Positions 18,553 through 27,214 of a stretch of DNA of 64,000 nt are shown piece after piece; position 1 is the first letter of the stretch, and the number at the start of each line of letters is the position of its first letter. The DNA lies in the NCBI RefSeq assembly GCF_021018745.1, contig NZ_CP063845.1, positions 3,596,001 to 3,660,000 on the forward strand, in the 5' to 3' direction. A model generated the notes under the pieces. It was not told the DNA's origin. It did not search any database and saw nothing but the letters and a program-made list of their open reading frames with translations. A program made the translations under genes and the position numbers. Source of the stretch: Gloeobacter morelensis MG652769 (lineage in GTDB: Bacteria > Cyanobacteriota > Cyanobacteriia > Gloeobacterales > Gloeobacteraceae).

Positions 18553-19215
18553 TTATCGACTCCACAAATTTGAGACGGGCACGCCGCGCTCGCTGGCAAC
18601 TTCTGAGAGGGTGCGCAGGCGCGACAGGGCGTCGGCAGCGGCCCGGGCGTTGTTGAGGGGCGACTTGGAGCCCAGGGATTTGGCCAGGACGTTTTTGATC
18701 CCGGCTAGCTCCAGCACCGTGCGCACCGCACCGCCCGCGATGACGCCAGTACCGCCTGAGGCCGGTTTGAGAAAGACGTTGGCCGCCCCCGAGGTGCCGC
18801 TCATCGGGTGGGGAATCGAGTTGATCTTGTTGAGGGGCACCCGGATGAGCGCCTTGCGCGCATCGGAGACGCCCTTTTTGACCGCGCCGATGACGTCGTT
18901 GGCTTTGCCCACACCGACACCGACCCGGCCGTTGCCGTCGCCCACAACGATCACCGCTCTGAAGCTGAGCTTTTTGCCCCCCTTGACGACCTTGGTGACG
19001 CGCCGAATCTGGACGACGCGCTCTTGAAATTCGGTCTCGGCCTGGGCCCGCTCGGCTTTGTCACCGCCGCCGCGACCGGCGCCGCGGCCCCGGCCCCGGC
19101 GTCGTTCACCCCCGGACTCGCGATCGGGATCTTCGGGCGCTTGCTCGGGGCCAGGACCACCGGGACCACCGGGTCCACGGCCTCTGCCTCTGCCTCTTTG
19201 TTGCTGTGGCGGCAT
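18553..19215 (-). CDS. rpsE: Ribosomal protein S5 (uS5) with RG-rich N-terminal extension
   Basis: Small-subunit protein at the mRNA entry site that contributes to decoding fidelity, 220 residues. The conserved core starts near residue 60 ([18 protein letters not shown]) and includes [16 protein letters not shown] and [18 protein letters not shown]. The first about 55 residues are Arg/Gly/Pro/Glu-rich ([32 protein letters not shown]) and look disordered. Most bacterial S5 proteins are about 165-175 residues, so the extension is unusual. The ATG at 19215 opens the frame; a much later start would be needed to remove it. Confidence 0.95.
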   Translation of the reverse strand: MPPQQQRGRGRGRGPGGPGGPGPEQAPEDPDRESGGERRRGRGRGAGRGGGDKAERAQAETEFQERVVQIRRVTKVVKGGKKLSFRAVIVVGDGNGRVGVGVGKANDVIGAVKKGVSDARKALIRVPLNKINSIPHPMSGTSGAANVFLKPASGGTGVIAGGAVRTVLELAGIKNVLAKSLGSKSPLNNARAAADALSRLRTLSEVASERGVPVSNLWSR

Positions 19216-19233
19216 GACTGCTCTCCTGAGTAC

Positions 19234-19596
19234 TTAAAAACTGAGCCCGGCTTCGCGGGCCGCATCGGCTACCGCTTTGACCCGGCCGTGGTACAACTTG
19301 CCGCCCCGGTCGAAGACCACGGCGGTGATCCCTTTTTCTTTGGCGCGCTCGGCCACCAACCGACCGACCGCCGTGGCCGCCTCGCAGGTGGCGGTGCCGT
19401 CCTCGCCGGAGCGCCAAGGCGCTTCCAGGGTCGAGGCCGCCACCAGCGTCCGCTGGTGGACATCGTCGATCACCTGAGCGTAGATGTGCCGGTTAGAGCG
19501 GTAAACCGCCAGACGCGGCTGCTCGGGCGTGCCCGCAATTTTGCGGCGGATGCGCTGGTGGCGGCGGTGGGTGGCTGTTTTGCGATCGACTTTCAT
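19234..19596 (-). CDS. rplR: Ribosomal protein L18 (uL18)
   Basis: 5S rRNA-binding protein of the central protuberance, 120 residues. It has the family start [17 protein letters not shown], the [18 protein letters not shown] block and the terminal [15 protein letters not shown]. Normal length. It lies between rplF and rpsE, as in the canonical spc order. Confidence 0.97.
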   Translation of the reverse strand: MKVDRKTATHRRHQRIRRKIAGTPEQPRLAVYRSNRHIYAQVIDDVHQRTLVAASTLEAPWRSGEDGTATCEAATAVGRLVAERAKEKGITAVVFDRGGKLYHGRVKAVADAAREAGLSF

Positions 19597-19619
19597 GTGC
19601 CGTCTCTAGGTGCGGTGGA

Positions 19620-20195
19620 CTACTTCTTGCCGGATTTGCCGGCCTTGAGCAGGATCTTCTCGGCGGTATAGCGGATGCCCTTACCCTTGTAGGGCTCGGG
19701 TGGACGGATATCGCGGATCTTGGCCGCCAGGTCGCCCACCGCCTGCTTGTCGAAGCCTTTGATGACAAAGTTGAAGCCCTGCTGGTTGCGGGTGCCGGCA
19801 ATCGCCGACGCCTTCGGGTCCACCTCAATGTCGATGCCTGCCGGCAGCTCGATTTCGACCGGGTGACTGAAACCGGCGTTGATCGTCAGTTTGCGGCCGG
19901 TAAGCGCAATGCGGTAACCAACCCCGGCAATTTGCATAGGCTTGGTGAAGCCGGTGGTCACCCCGGCGACCATGTTGGCCACCAGCGTGCGGCCGAGACC
20001 GTGCTGCTCGCGGGCGCGGCGGCTCTCGCCGCGGCGGGCCACCAAAAGCCTGGCGTCCTCGCACACCACCTCGATCGAGTCGGGCAGGGTGCGCTCGAGG
20101 GTACCCTTGGGGCCTTTGACGACGATGCGCTGGCCATCCAGGGTGACTTCGACCTTGGGCGGGATCGCGATCGGAAGTTTGCCGATACGGGACAT
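19620..20195 (-). CDS. rplF: Ribosomal protein L6 (uL6)
   Basis: Large-subunit protein at the base of the L7/L12 stalk near the factor-binding site, 191 residues. It starts MSRIGKLPIAIPPKVEV and carries the C-terminal signature PEPYKGKGIRYTAEKI. A short Lys-rich tail makes it slightly longer than the usual 175-180 residues. It follows rpsH by 9 bp. Confidence 0.97.
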   Translation of the reverse strand: MSRIGKLPIAIPPKVEVTLDGQRIVVKGPKGTLERTLPDSIEVVCEDARLLVARRGESRRAREQHGLGRTLVANMVAGVTTGFTKPMQIAGVGYRIALTGRKLTINAGFSHPVEIELPAGIDIEVDPKASAIAGTRNQQGFNFVIKGFDKQAVGDLAAKIRDIRPPEPYKGKGIRYTAEKILLKAGKSGKK

Positions 20196-20204
20196 GGCGC
20201 GCTC

Positions 20205-20606
20205 CTAAAAGACGTAGCAGAGGACTTCACCGCCCACACCCGCCCGGCGGGCGTCGCGGTCGGTCATGACCCCCTGGGAGGTGGAGATGATGGCGATGCC
20301 GATGCCGCCCAGCACGCGGGGCAACTCCTTGCGGTTGGCGTAGACCCTCAGCCCCGGGCGCGAGACGCGCTTGAGATTGGTGATCAGCGGGCGGCGCTGG
20401 CGACCGGCGTACTTGAGGGTGAGCAGGAGCTGGCGATCTTTGCCTTCGCCCTGGTCCTGGTATTCGAGTATCAACCCTTCCATCTTCAGCACCTCCGCCA
20501 CCGAGCGCGTCATGCGCGTCGACGGCACCGGAACGATATCGTGTTTGACGATACTTGCGTTGCGGATGCGGGTGAGCATATCGGCAAGGGTGTCATTTAC
20601 CGCCAT
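20205..20606 (-). CDS. rpsH: Ribosomal protein S8 (uS8)
   Basis: Primary 16S rRNA-binding protein of the 30S platform, 133 residues. It begins [20 protein letters not shown] and ends with the signature [27 protein letters not shown]. It sits between rpsN and rplF in the spc order. In many bacteria S8 represses the spc operon; no such site was verified here. Confidence 0.97.
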   Translation of the reverse strand: MAVNDTLADMLTRIRNASIVKHDIVPVPSTRMTRSVAEVLKMEGLILEYQDQGEGKDRQLLLTLKYAGRQRRPLITNLKRVSRPGLRVYANRKELPRVLGGIGIAIISTSQGVMTDRDARRAGVGGEVLCYVF

Positions 20607-20615
20607 GGTCTTCTC

Positions 20616-20822
20616 CTACCAGCTTGCTTTGACGACGCCGGGCAACAGACCCTGGTGGGCCATCTCCCGAAAACAGATGCGGCACAGGCCAAAGTCACGG
20701 ATGTAACCGCGGGGGCGCCCGCACCGCCAGCAGCGGTTGTGCAGCCGGGTGTCGGAGAGCTTGCCCTTTAAGACCAGTTTCTGGCGCTTTTTCTCGCGCT
20801 CGACCATCGATACTTTTGCCAT
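20616..20822 (-). CDS. rpsN: Ribosomal protein S14, zinc-binding type (uS14, type Z)
   Basis: Small-subunit head protein, 68 residues. Two CXXC pairs (Cys31/Cys34 and Cys47/Cys50, spaced CX2C-X12-CX2C) form a zinc site, as in Gram-positive type Z S14. It sits at the ancestral place between rplE and rpsH. The cyanobacteria I know carry a zinc-free S14 of about 100 residues encoded elsewhere, so both form and position are notable. Only 4 bp separate it from the rplE start side. Confidence 0.95.
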   Translation of the reverse strand: MAKVSMVEREKKRQKLVLKGKLSDTRLHNRCWRCGRPRGYIRDFGLCRICFREMAHQGLLPGVVKASW

Positions 20823-20826
20823 GTTG

Positions 20827-21375
20827 TTATTTCCTGAAGGGCATTCCGAGAGCGGCGAGCAGGGCGCGGCCCTCCTCGTCGGTTTTGGCCGTGGTGCAGA
20901 TAGTAATGTCCATACCGCGGATTTTATCGACCGAGTCGTACTCGATCTCGGGGAAAATCAGTTGCTCGCGCAGACCGAGGGTGTAGTTGCCGCGGCCGTC
21001 GAAGGCTTTGGGGCTGACGCCGCGAAAGTCGCGGATGCGCGGCAGGGCCACCGAGACCAGCCGATCGAGAAATTCGTACATCCGCCGGGCCCTGAGGGTC
21101 ACCGTGACGCCCACCGGCACCCCGGCGCGCAGCTTGAAACCGGCGATCGCCTTTTTGGCGCGGGTGACCACGGGCTTCTGGCCGGCGATGCGGGCCACCT
21201 CGGCAATCGACCCATCGAGGGCCTTGGCGTTCTGCGAAGCCTCGCCGAGGCCGCGGTTGATCACGATTTTGGAGATCTTGGGCACCTGCATGAGGTTGGT
21301 GTAGCTGAACTGCTCCTGCAGGCGCGGGACGACCTCCCGGTTGTATTTGTCCTTCATGCGAACGGTGGTGGCCAT
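20827..21375 (-). CDS. rplE: Ribosomal protein L5 (uL5)
   Basis: 5S rRNA-binding protein that also contacts P-site tRNA, 182 residues. Blocks [20 protein letters not shown], the [17 protein letters not shown] motif and the C-terminal [19 protein letters not shown] identify it. Length is standard. It lies between rplX and rpsN. Confidence 0.97.
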   Translation of the reverse strand: MATTVRMKDKYNREVVPRLQEQFSYTNLMQVPKISKIVINRGLGEASQNAKALDGSIAEVARIAGQKPVVTRAKKAIAGFKLRAGVPVGVTVTLRARRMYEFLDRLVSVALPRIRDFRGVSPKAFDGRGNYTLGLREQLIFPEIEYDSVDKIRGMDITICTTAKTDEEGRALLAALGMPFRK

Positions 21376-21385
21376 GGTTCACTCT

Positions 21386-21736
21386 CTACTTGTCGAGGAT
21401 CTCGCCGGTTTTCTTGAGTACGCGCACTTTTTTGCCCGCCTCGGTAACGGTGTGACCGACGCGGCTGGCCTGCTTTTTCTTGTCTGAGTAGAGCATCACC
21501 TTGCAGCTGTAGATCGGGGCTTCGCGCCGCAGGGTCTGGCCCTGCTGGTCGCCCTGGGGTTTGACGTGTTTGGTCTGCAGGTTCACCCCCTCGACAATCA
21601 CCTTGCCCGCGGTGGGCAACACCTCGGTTACCTTGCCGACTTTGCCTTTGTCCTTGCCGGAGATCACCTGGACGGTGTCGCCTTTTTTGACGTGGAACTT
21701 GTGCCGCGCCTTGCCGGCGCCGTTGTTGGTCGCCAT
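21386..21736 (-). CDS. rplX: Ribosomal protein L24 (uL24)
   Basis: Assembly-initiating 50S protein, 116 residues. The KOW motif appears as [20 protein letters not shown] and is followed by [17 protein letters not shown]. Its start codon touches the rplN stop by one base, which supports translational coupling. Confidence 0.97.
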   Translation of the reverse strand: MATNNGAGKARHKFHVKKGDTVQVISGKDKGKVGKVTEVLPTAGKVIVEGVNLQTKHVKPQGDQQGQTLRREAPIYSCKVMLYSDKKKQASRVGHTVTEAGKKVRVLKKTGEILDK

Positions 21737-22137
21737 CAGAGCACCTCCGGGGCCAAGGAAATGATCTTGGTAAAATTTTTCTCGCGCAGCTCGCGGGCGA
21801 CCGGCCCAAAGACGCGCGTGCCGCGGGGGTTGCCGTTTTTGTCGATAATCACCGCGGCGTTGTCATCGAAGCGGATGACCATGCCGTTGTCGCGGCGAAT
21901 CGCCTGGCGGGTGCGCACCACCACCGCGCGCACCACCTCGGATTTTTTGACCCCCATGTTGGGGGCGGCGTCTTTGACCACGGCCACGACGATGTCGCCC
22001 ACGAAGGCGTAGCGGCGGTTGCCGCCGCCTTTGGTGAGGCCCTTGGAGCCGACGGTCGAGCCGAGCACGCGGATGCACAACAGTTCGCGCGCTCCGGTAT
22101 TGTCGGCCACGCTCAGCCGGGACTGCTGCTGGATCAT
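21736..22137 (-). CDS. rplN: Ribosomal protein L14 (uL14) with internal insertion
   Basis: 50S protein at the subunit interface, 133 residues. [20 protein letters not shown] is the family start, and ATGA overlap with rpsQ fixes the start at 22137. Usual bacterial L14 is about 122 residues. Here an extra stretch [14 protein letters not shown] lies after IRVLG and before RRYAFVGD (about residues 29-40), in a loop that is normally short. The rest, including [12 protein letters not shown] and [11 protein letters not shown], is typical. Confidence 0.96.
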   Translation of the reverse strand: MIQQQSRLSVADNTGARELLCIRVLGSTVGSKGLTKGGGNRRYAFVGDIVVAVVKDAAPNMGVKKSEVVRAVVVRTRQAIRRDNGMVIRFDDNAAVIIDKNGNPRGTRVFGPVARELREKNFTKIISLAPEVL

Positions 22138-22385
22138 GGGTTGCGAGCCTCCTCGAGAATGTCCAGCACAACCCACCGCTTGGTTTTGCTCAGGGGCGGC
22201 GATTCGAGAATGCGCACCCGGTCGCCGACTTTGCAGCGGTTCTGTTCGTCGTGGGCTTTGAACTTGCGCGTGCGCACGACGATCTTTTTGTACTTGGGGT
22301 GGGGGACACGGTTTTCGACGGCGACCACCACCGTCTTTTGCATCGCGTCACTGACCACCAATCCGATTTTTTCTTTGCGCGGCAT
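22134..22385 (-). CDS. rpsQ: Ribosomal protein S17 (uS17)
   Basis: Primary 16S rRNA-binding protein of the 30S body, 83 residues. Motifs [19 protein letters not shown] and [20 protein letters not shown] are diagnostic. Its TGA stop overlaps the rplN ATG by four bases (ATGA). rpmC ends 3 bp upstream. Confidence 0.97.
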   Translation of the reverse strand: MPRKEKIGLVVSDAMQKTVVVAVENRVPHPKYKKIVVRTRKFKAHDEQNRCKVGDRVRILESPPLSKTKRWVVLDILEEARNP

Positions 22386-22388
22386 GGG

Positions 22389-22601
22389 TTATTTCTCCTT
22401 GGCGGCGGCGGTGCGCTGGCCTTCAAGCAGCATCAGCTGGGCGAGCTTGTGCTTGGCGTGGCGCACGAGGTGCGGCTTTTCGAGCTGGCGCGTCGCCTTT
22501 TGCAACCGCAGTTCGAACAGTTCTTTTTTGGTGGCGAGGATCTGCTCGGAAATCTCCTCGTCGCTGAGGTCGCGCCAGTCGTCAATTTTAGGTAGGGGCA
22601 T
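22389..22601 (-). CDS. rpmC: Ribosomal protein L29 (uL29)
   Basis: 50S protein near the exit tunnel, part of the trigger-factor and SRP docking area, 70 residues. It begins [18 protein letters not shown] and contains [20 protein letters not shown]. The ATG at 22601 is preceded by GAGGAG and overlaps the rplP stop by 14 bases; the open frame beyond it lies inside rplP. Confidence 0.96.
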   Translation of the reverse strand: MPLPKIDDWRDLSDEEISEQILATKKELFELRLQKATRQLEKPHLVRHAKHKLAQLMLLEGQRTAAAKEK

Positions 22602-23034
22602 TGGTCGGCTCCTCAGCGGGGGCAGTCTCGCTTTTGACGATAAATCGAGATTTGATGGGCAGCTTGGCCGCCGCCAGACGCATCGCCTCGCGGGCAATCT
22701 CCTCGGCGACCCCGTCGATCTCAAACAGGATTCGACCGGGCTTGACCACGCACACCCAGTACTCGGGCGCACCTTTTCCTGAACCCATGCGGGTCTCGGC
22801 GGCGCGCTGGGTGACGGGCTTATCTGGAAACACCCGGATATAAATTTTGCCGCCGCGGCGGATGTAGCGGGTCATGGCCCGTCGGGCGGCTTCGATTTGC
22901 CGGGAAGTCATCCAGACGGGCTCAAGCGCCTGCAGCGCGTAGGTGCCGAACTCGATTTCGTTGCCGCGGCAGGCAACCCCGTTCATGCGTCCGCGCTGCT
23001 GCTTGCGGAACTTGGTGCGTTTGGGCATCAACAT
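22588..23034 (-). CDS. rplP: Ribosomal protein L16 (uL16)
   Basis: 50S protein that helps position A-site tRNA, 148 residues. It starts [17 protein letters not shown], and [20 protein letters not shown] is the family signature. The short Glu/Pro/Thr tail ([13 protein letters not shown]) extends beyond the usual end. GGGAG precedes ATG 23034. Confidence 0.97.
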   Translation of the reverse strand: MLMPKRTKFRKQQRGRMNGVACRGNEIEFGTYALQALEPVWMTSRQIEAARRAMTRYIRRGGKIYIRVFPDKPVTQRAAETRMGSGKGAPEYWVCVVKPGRILFEIDGVAEEIAREAMRLAAAKLPIKSRFIVKSETAPAEEPTNAPT

Positions 23035-23052
23035 GGTGCGACTCCCTGGCCT

Positions 23053-23796
23053 CTACTGCTCGTCGGTGCGTTCTTCGTACTGGATCTTTTTGCGGCGGCG
23101 GGGGCGCTGATCGGGCTTGGGCTGGGCTGCCACCTCCTCGGGAGCTGCCGCCGGGCCGCTGCTGCCGGGCAAAATTTCGCCGCGGAAAATCCAGACTTTG
23201 ACCCCCAGCGTGCCGTAGGTCGTCTGGGCAATTTTGTAGGCGTAATCGATGTCGGCTCTGAGGGTATGCAGCGGAATGCGTCCCTCGCGCGTCCACTCCG
23301 AGCGGGCAATTTCGGCCCCGTTGAGGCGGCCTGCCACCATCACCTTGATCCCCTGCACCCCGGCGCGCTGGGCGCGCTGGACAGCCTGACGCACCGCGCG
23401 CCGGAAGGCGACGCGCCGCTCCAGTTGGCCGACGATGTACTCGGCGATCAGGGCCGCCTCGGCATCGACGCGCTGAACCTCGACGACATTGATGCGGATC
23501 TGGCGGCGGCCGATCAGCTTTTCGAGATTGGCTTTCAGTTCGTCGATGCCCGCGCCGCCGCGGCCGACCACCACGCCTGGCCGGGCGGTGCGGATGGTGA
23601 TCTCCACCTGATCGGCCTTGCGCTCGATGTCGACATCGGCGATGCCGCCGCTCGCCAGTTTCTTGACGATATAGGCGCGAATTTTGTGGTCTTCGGCCAA
23701 CAGTGCGGGGTACTCGCCCGCCTTGGCGAACCAGCGCGAGCGGTGGTCACGGATAATGCCCAGACGCAGGCCGATCGGATGTACTTTTTGTCCCAT
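23053..23796 (-). CDS. rpsC: Ribosomal protein S3 (uS3)
   Basis: Head protein of the 30S subunit at the mRNA entry, 247 residues. [20 protein letters not shown] starts it, the KH domain holds [18 protein letters not shown], and [15 protein letters not shown] closes the core. A basic, Pro-rich tail of about 35 residues follows. Two bases separate it from rplV. Confidence 0.98.
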   Translation of the reverse strand: MGQKVHPIGLRLGIIRDHRSRWFAKAGEYPALLAEDHKIRAYIVKKLASGGIADVDIERKADQVEITIRTARPGVVVGRGGAGIDELKANLEKLIGRRQIRINVVEVQRVDAEAALIAEYIVGQLERRVAFRRAVRQAVQRAQRAGVQGIKVMVAGRLNGAEIARSEWTREGRIPLHTLRADIDYAYKIAQTTYGTLGVKVWIFRGEILPGSSGPAAAPEEVAAQPKPDQRPRRRKKIQYEERTDEQ

Positions 23797-23798
23797 GG

Positions 23799-24149
23799 TT
23801 ATTCGACCTCGCTGGTGGAGCGCACGGCGACGGTGATGTGGCTGGTGCGCTTGCGGACGGGGCGGGCACGGCCGCGATCGCCGGCGCGAAAGCGCTTGAG
23901 CACCGGACCGCCGTCGGCGAAGGCGGTGCTCACCACCAGAGCGCGCCGATCGAGGCTGAAGTTGTGCTCGGCGTTGGCCGCCGCCGACTCGAGCACCTTC
24001 TTGATGGGCTCGGTGGCGGCGTGGGGCATGAACTGAAGGATGATCAGCGCGTCCTGATAGGAGCGCCCCCGGATCTGATCGAGGATCCGGCGCACCTTAA
24101 AGGGTGACATGCGAATGAAGCGAGCGACGGCTTTGACTTCGTCGGCCAT
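23799..24149 (-). CDS. rplV: Ribosomal protein L22 (uL22)
   Basis: Exit-tunnel protein of the 50S subunit, 116 residues. The start [20 protein letters not shown] follows AAGGTG; the frame upstream to 24266 is not L22-like. [16 protein letters not shown] is the C-terminal signature. This is the first gene of the minus-strand cluster here: rpsS, rplB, rplW, rplD and rplC, which usually precede it, are missing, and proA lies upstream. A promoter must therefore lie in the 192 bp upstream (24150-24341). Confidence 0.97.
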   Translation of the reverse strand: MADEVKAVARFIRMSPFKVRRILDQIRGRSYQDALIILQFMPHAATEPIKKVLESAAANAEHNFSLDRRALVVSTAFADGGPVLKRFRAGDRGRARPVRKRTSHITVAVRSTSEVE

Positions 24150-24341
24150 GGTTTGGGTACACCTTAGGGATCTAAACGGGGCGGAGCGCCGACAGGCACT
24201 TCCCATACCCGTCAGGCTCGTCCCGATAACGAACAGCAAAATCAGGCAAAGGGACTTAGGAAGCAAGCCTCCCAGTATCCACCCGGCTGCCGCAAGGCAA
24301 CAGATACCGAGTGTAAGGCAAAAGATGGCGAGTGTCCAGCC

Positions 24342-25607
24342 TCAGGGCCGGATCTGGCCGGAACCGCTCACGATGTATTTGGTGGTGGTCAGTTCCACAA
24401 GGCCCACCGGCCCGCGCGCGTGCAGCTTTTGGGTGGAGATGCCAATCTCGGCCCCAAAGCCAAATTCGCCGCCGTCGGTATAGCGGGTCGAGGCGTTGAC
24501 GTAGACCGCCGCCGCGTCGATGGCGGCGGTGAAGCGGCGGGCTTCCTCGTAGTTGGCGGTGACGATTGCTTCTGAGTGGCGGGTGCCGTAGTGGTTGATC
24601 CAGTCGATCGCTTCGCGGGTCGAATCGACCACTTTGATGGCGATGATTTTGTCGAGGTACTCCTTGCCCCAGTCCTCTTCAGCGGCGCTTTTGACCTTCG
24701 GGTCGAAGGCGACGGTGCGCGGGCAGCCGCGCACTTCCACGCCGTGGGCGTGTAGATCCCCCAGCAGCGGGGCCAGATGCGTCACTACCGTGTCTCGGTG
24801 CACCAGCAGCTTCTCGGCGGCGTTGCAGACCGAGGGGCGCTGGACCTTGGCGTTGAGGACGATGCGGCGGGCCATCTCCAGATCGGCGGAGGCGGCGATG
24901 TAGATGTGGCAGTTGCCCACACCGGTCTCCAGCACCGGCACAGTCGCGTTGCGCACGACAAAGTCGATGAGCGAGTGCCCTCCCCGGGGAATTACCAGAT
25001 CCACGTACGGATTAAGGCGAATCAGCGCCTCGACCACCGCCCGCTCGCCGGGCAGCTGCTCGATGCAGCCTTCGGGGATGCCCTGTTCGTAGGCGGCGGC
25101 TTTGAGGACGGAGCTGATGGCCCGGTTGGAATTTTCGGCTTCTTTGCCGCCTTTGAGGAGCACACCGTTGCCGGACTTGAGGCACAGACCGATGGCGTCG
25201 GCGGTAACGTTGGGGCGCGCCTCGTAGATGATCCCGATGAGGCCCAGCGGCACCCGCACCCGCACAATTTCGAGGCCCTCGGGGTGCTGCCAGCCGCCCA
25301 CAATCTCACCCACCGGATCTTTGAGCGCGGCGATCTGCTCCAAAGAGAGTGCCATGCCTTCGAGGCGCTGGGGAGTCAGCTTCAGTCGGTCGAGCAACGC
25401 CTCAGAAAGGCCCATCTGGCGCCCGAATTCGAGATCTATCGTGTTCGATTCGAGGATTTCGCTGTGGGCGGTGCGCAGCGAACGGGCCATGGCGCGCAGC
25501 GCCTTGTTTTTGATTCCTGAAGGCACCCGAGCAAGTGCCATCGCCGAGCGCTGCGCCTGCTGCGCCGTGGCTTTGAGGGTCTCGTAAAGCGAAGATTCCA
25601 CCTGCAA
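24342..25607 (-). CDS. proA: Gamma-glutamyl phosphate reductase
   Basis: Second enzyme of proline synthesis, reducing glutamyl-5-phosphate to the semialdehyde with NADPH in the cytoplasm; 421 residues. Signature blocks are VPLGLIGIIYEARPNVTADA, KGGKEAENSNRAI, the catalytic-Cys region QRPSVCNAAEKLL, and YTDGGEFGFGAEIGISTQKLH. The first codon is TTG at 25607; GTG 25601 is also possible. proB is not adjacent. It sits 27 bp after the zinc-ribbon membrane gene on the same strand, so the two may be cotranscribed. Confidence 0.95.
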   Translation of the reverse strand: MQVESSLYETLKATAQQAQRSAMALARVPSGIKNKALRAMARSLRTAHSEILESNTIDLEFGRQMGLSEALLDRLKLTPQRLEGMALSLEQIAALKDPVGEIVGGWQHPEGLEIVRVRVPLGLIGIIYEARPNVTADAIGLCLKSGNGVLLKGGKEAENSNRAISSVLKAAAYEQGIPEGCIEQLPGERAVVEALIRLNPYVDLVIPRGGHSLIDFVVRNATVPVLETGVGNCHIYIAASADLEMARRIVLNAKVQRPSVCNAAEKLLVHRDTVVTHLAPLLGDLHAHGVEVRGCPRTVAFDPKVKSAAEEDWGKEYLDKIIAIKVVDSTREAIDWINHYGTRHSEAIVTANYEEARRFTAAIDAAAVYVNASTRYTDGGEFGFGAEIGISTQKLHARGPVGLVELTTTKYIVSGSGQIRP

Positions 25608-25633
25608 CGTTTCCGCGAGAACTGTAGTGACCT

Positions 25634-26026
25634 CTAGGGTCTAGAGCGGCGGGCCAGCCAGAAGATCAGCACAATCAGCGTCAAGACCACCGTAATCGCA
25701 AGTGCTCCCAGGCCCGAACGCGATTGGAGCACCAGAGGCAGCCAAACCGGAGGGATCAAAGCCAGGGCAACCAGAATAAAGGGAAAGTAGTTGTCCGTCA
25801 AAGAACGGTTTTGGTCGCGCCAGTTCCCCCCGGTCCACTGCCAGGCTTTTTTGTAAGGGTAACTGGTCGAAAGCTGCTCAAGCACCAATCCGTCCGGCGA
25901 GAGGCCGAATATCTGGCTGCAACGGTCGCAGCCGAACGCTTCGGTGAGGACAATGGCCTGCAGCCTCCCCCGTTTGCAGCGCGGACACGGATACTCCACC
26001 TGGAGATCGATTTTTTCTGGCTTCAC
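25634..26026 (-). CDS. Zinc-ribbon protein with two membrane helices, unknown function
   Basis: A 130-residue protein. The N-terminal third holds two CXXC pairs (CPRCKRG and CDRC about 17 residues apart), a zinc-ribbon pattern. Two hydrophobic helices follow (FPFILVALALIPPVWLPLVL and LGALAITVVLTLIVLIFWLA) with a basic tail. The ribbon is therefore predicted to be cytoplasmic and tethered to the membrane. I recognise the type as a conserved cyanobacterial hypothetical but assign no function. It lies just upstream of proA. Confidence 0.75.
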   Translation of the reverse strand: MKPEKIDLQVEYPCPRCKRGRLQAIVLTEAFGCDRCSQIFGLSPDGLVLEQLSTSYPYKKAWQWTGGNWRDQNRSLTDNYFPFILVALALIPPVWLPLVLQSRSGLGALAITVVLTLIVLIFWLARRSRP

Positions 26027-26147
26027 GGGGCGACCCAGAACCTATGCCCTTGAGTACCGCAATCTTAGGTCACACCTCAGGCAGTGGCAAGGCGGCGCAC
26101 CAGCAGCGGCGAACCGCTCCTGAGGCACGCCGTGCAACAATTCTTAG

Positions 26148-26177
26148 TTGACGAAGGGTTCTTTCGCTGGCTATATT
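26148..26177 (+). promoter_or_regulatory. Sigma-70-type promoter of the str operon
   Basis: TTGACG (26148-26153) and TATATT (26172-26177) are separated by 18 bases and lie 27 bp before the rpsL start. This is the best promoter match I noticed in the window and fits a highly expressed operon. Confidence 0.65.
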
Positions 26178-26204
26178 AAGTCTTCGTTGACTTTAACCGA
26201 AATC

Positions 26205-26612
26205 ATGCCCACGATTGCCCAGCTCATTCGCCATGAGCGCGGGATCGCCCAGCGCAAAACCAAGTCGCCGGCCCTCAAAGCCTGCCCCCAGCGGCGCGGG
26301 GTGTGCACGCGCGTGTACACCACCACGCCCAAAAAGCCCAACTCGGCCCTGCGCAAGGTAGCCCGCGTCCGCCTGACCAGCGGTTTTGAAGTGACGGCGT
26401 ACATTCCGGGCGTCGGTCACAACCTGCAGGAGCACTCCGTGGTAATGATCCGCGGCGGTCGCGTCAAGGACTTGCCCGGTGTCCGCTATCACATCATCCG
26501 CGGCACCCTCGACACTGCTGGGGTCAAAAACCGTATGCAGAGCCGCTCCAAATACGGAACCAAGCGTCCCAAACCGGGACAGGCTGCTGCTCCCGCCGGT
26601 AAGAAACGTTAA
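26205..26612 (+). CDS. rpsL: Ribosomal protein S12 (uS12)
   Basis: Decoding-centre protein of the 30S subunit, 135 residues. It starts [13 protein letters not shown], contains [19 protein letters not shown] and the loop [20 protein letters not shown] that is the site of streptomycin-resistance changes. The upstream in-frame ATG at 26148 overlaps the promoter and is rejected. First gene of the str operon. Confidence 0.98.
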   Translation: MPTIAQLIRHERGIAQRKTKSPALKACPQRRGVCTRVYTTTPKKPNSALRKVARVRLTSGFEVTAYIPGVGHNLQEHSVVMIRGGRVKDLPGVRYHIIRGTLDTAGVKNRMQSRSKYGTKRPKPGQAAAPAGKKR

Positions 26613-26635
26613 TCTTTCCACAACCACCAAAACCT

Positions 26636-27106
26636 ATGTCCCGCCGTACCCGCGCCATACTGCGTCCTGTCACCGCCGATCCGCTCTACGCATCCAGGCT
26701 GGTGACGATGATGACCAACAAGCTGATGAAGGAAGGCAAAAAGGCCACCGCCGAGCGCATCCTCTACTCGGCGCTCGAACGCGTGCAGGAGCGCACCGGG
26801 CGCGAGCCGCTCGATGTGTTTAACCAGGCGGTGCTCAACTGCACCCCCCGCATCGAGGTCAAGGCTCGCCGCGTCGGCGGGGCGACTTACCAGGTGCCCA
26901 TGGAGGTGCGCCAGGAGCGCGGCACTTCCCTGGCCCTGCGCTGGTTGGTGCAGTTCTCCCGCAAGCGCTCGGGCAAGAGCATGGTCGACAAGCTTTCCAA
27001 CGAGCTGATGGACGCCGCCAACGACACCGGCTCGGCGGTGCGCAAGCGCGAAGAAACGCACCGCATGGCCGAGGCCAACAAAGCCTTTGCCCACTATCGT
27101 TACTAA
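26636..27106 (+). CDS. rpsG: Ribosomal protein S7 (uS7)
   Basis: Primary binder of the 3' domain of 16S rRNA, 156 residues. It has [18 protein letters not shown] at the start, [18 protein letters not shown] in the middle and the [20 protein letters not shown] end. It follows rpsL by 23 bp. In some bacteria S7 represses this operon; no binding site was verified. Confidence 0.98.
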   Translation: MSRRTRAILRPVTADPLYASRLVTMMTNKLMKEGKKATAERILYSALERVQERTGREPLDVFNQAVLNCTPRIEVKARRVGGATYQVPMEVRQERGTSLALRWLVQFSRKRSGKSMVDKLSNELMDAANDTGSAVRKREETHRMAEANKAFAHYRY

Positions 27107-27214
27107 CCGGTAAGCGGCGGCGGTTTGCTGTGCAAGCGACGCCAATGGTGTGGGCAGTTGGGCTAGGATTGTTACAGAACTTTTCGAACTCGCGATGAAT
27201 GCGAGGAGGTAACC

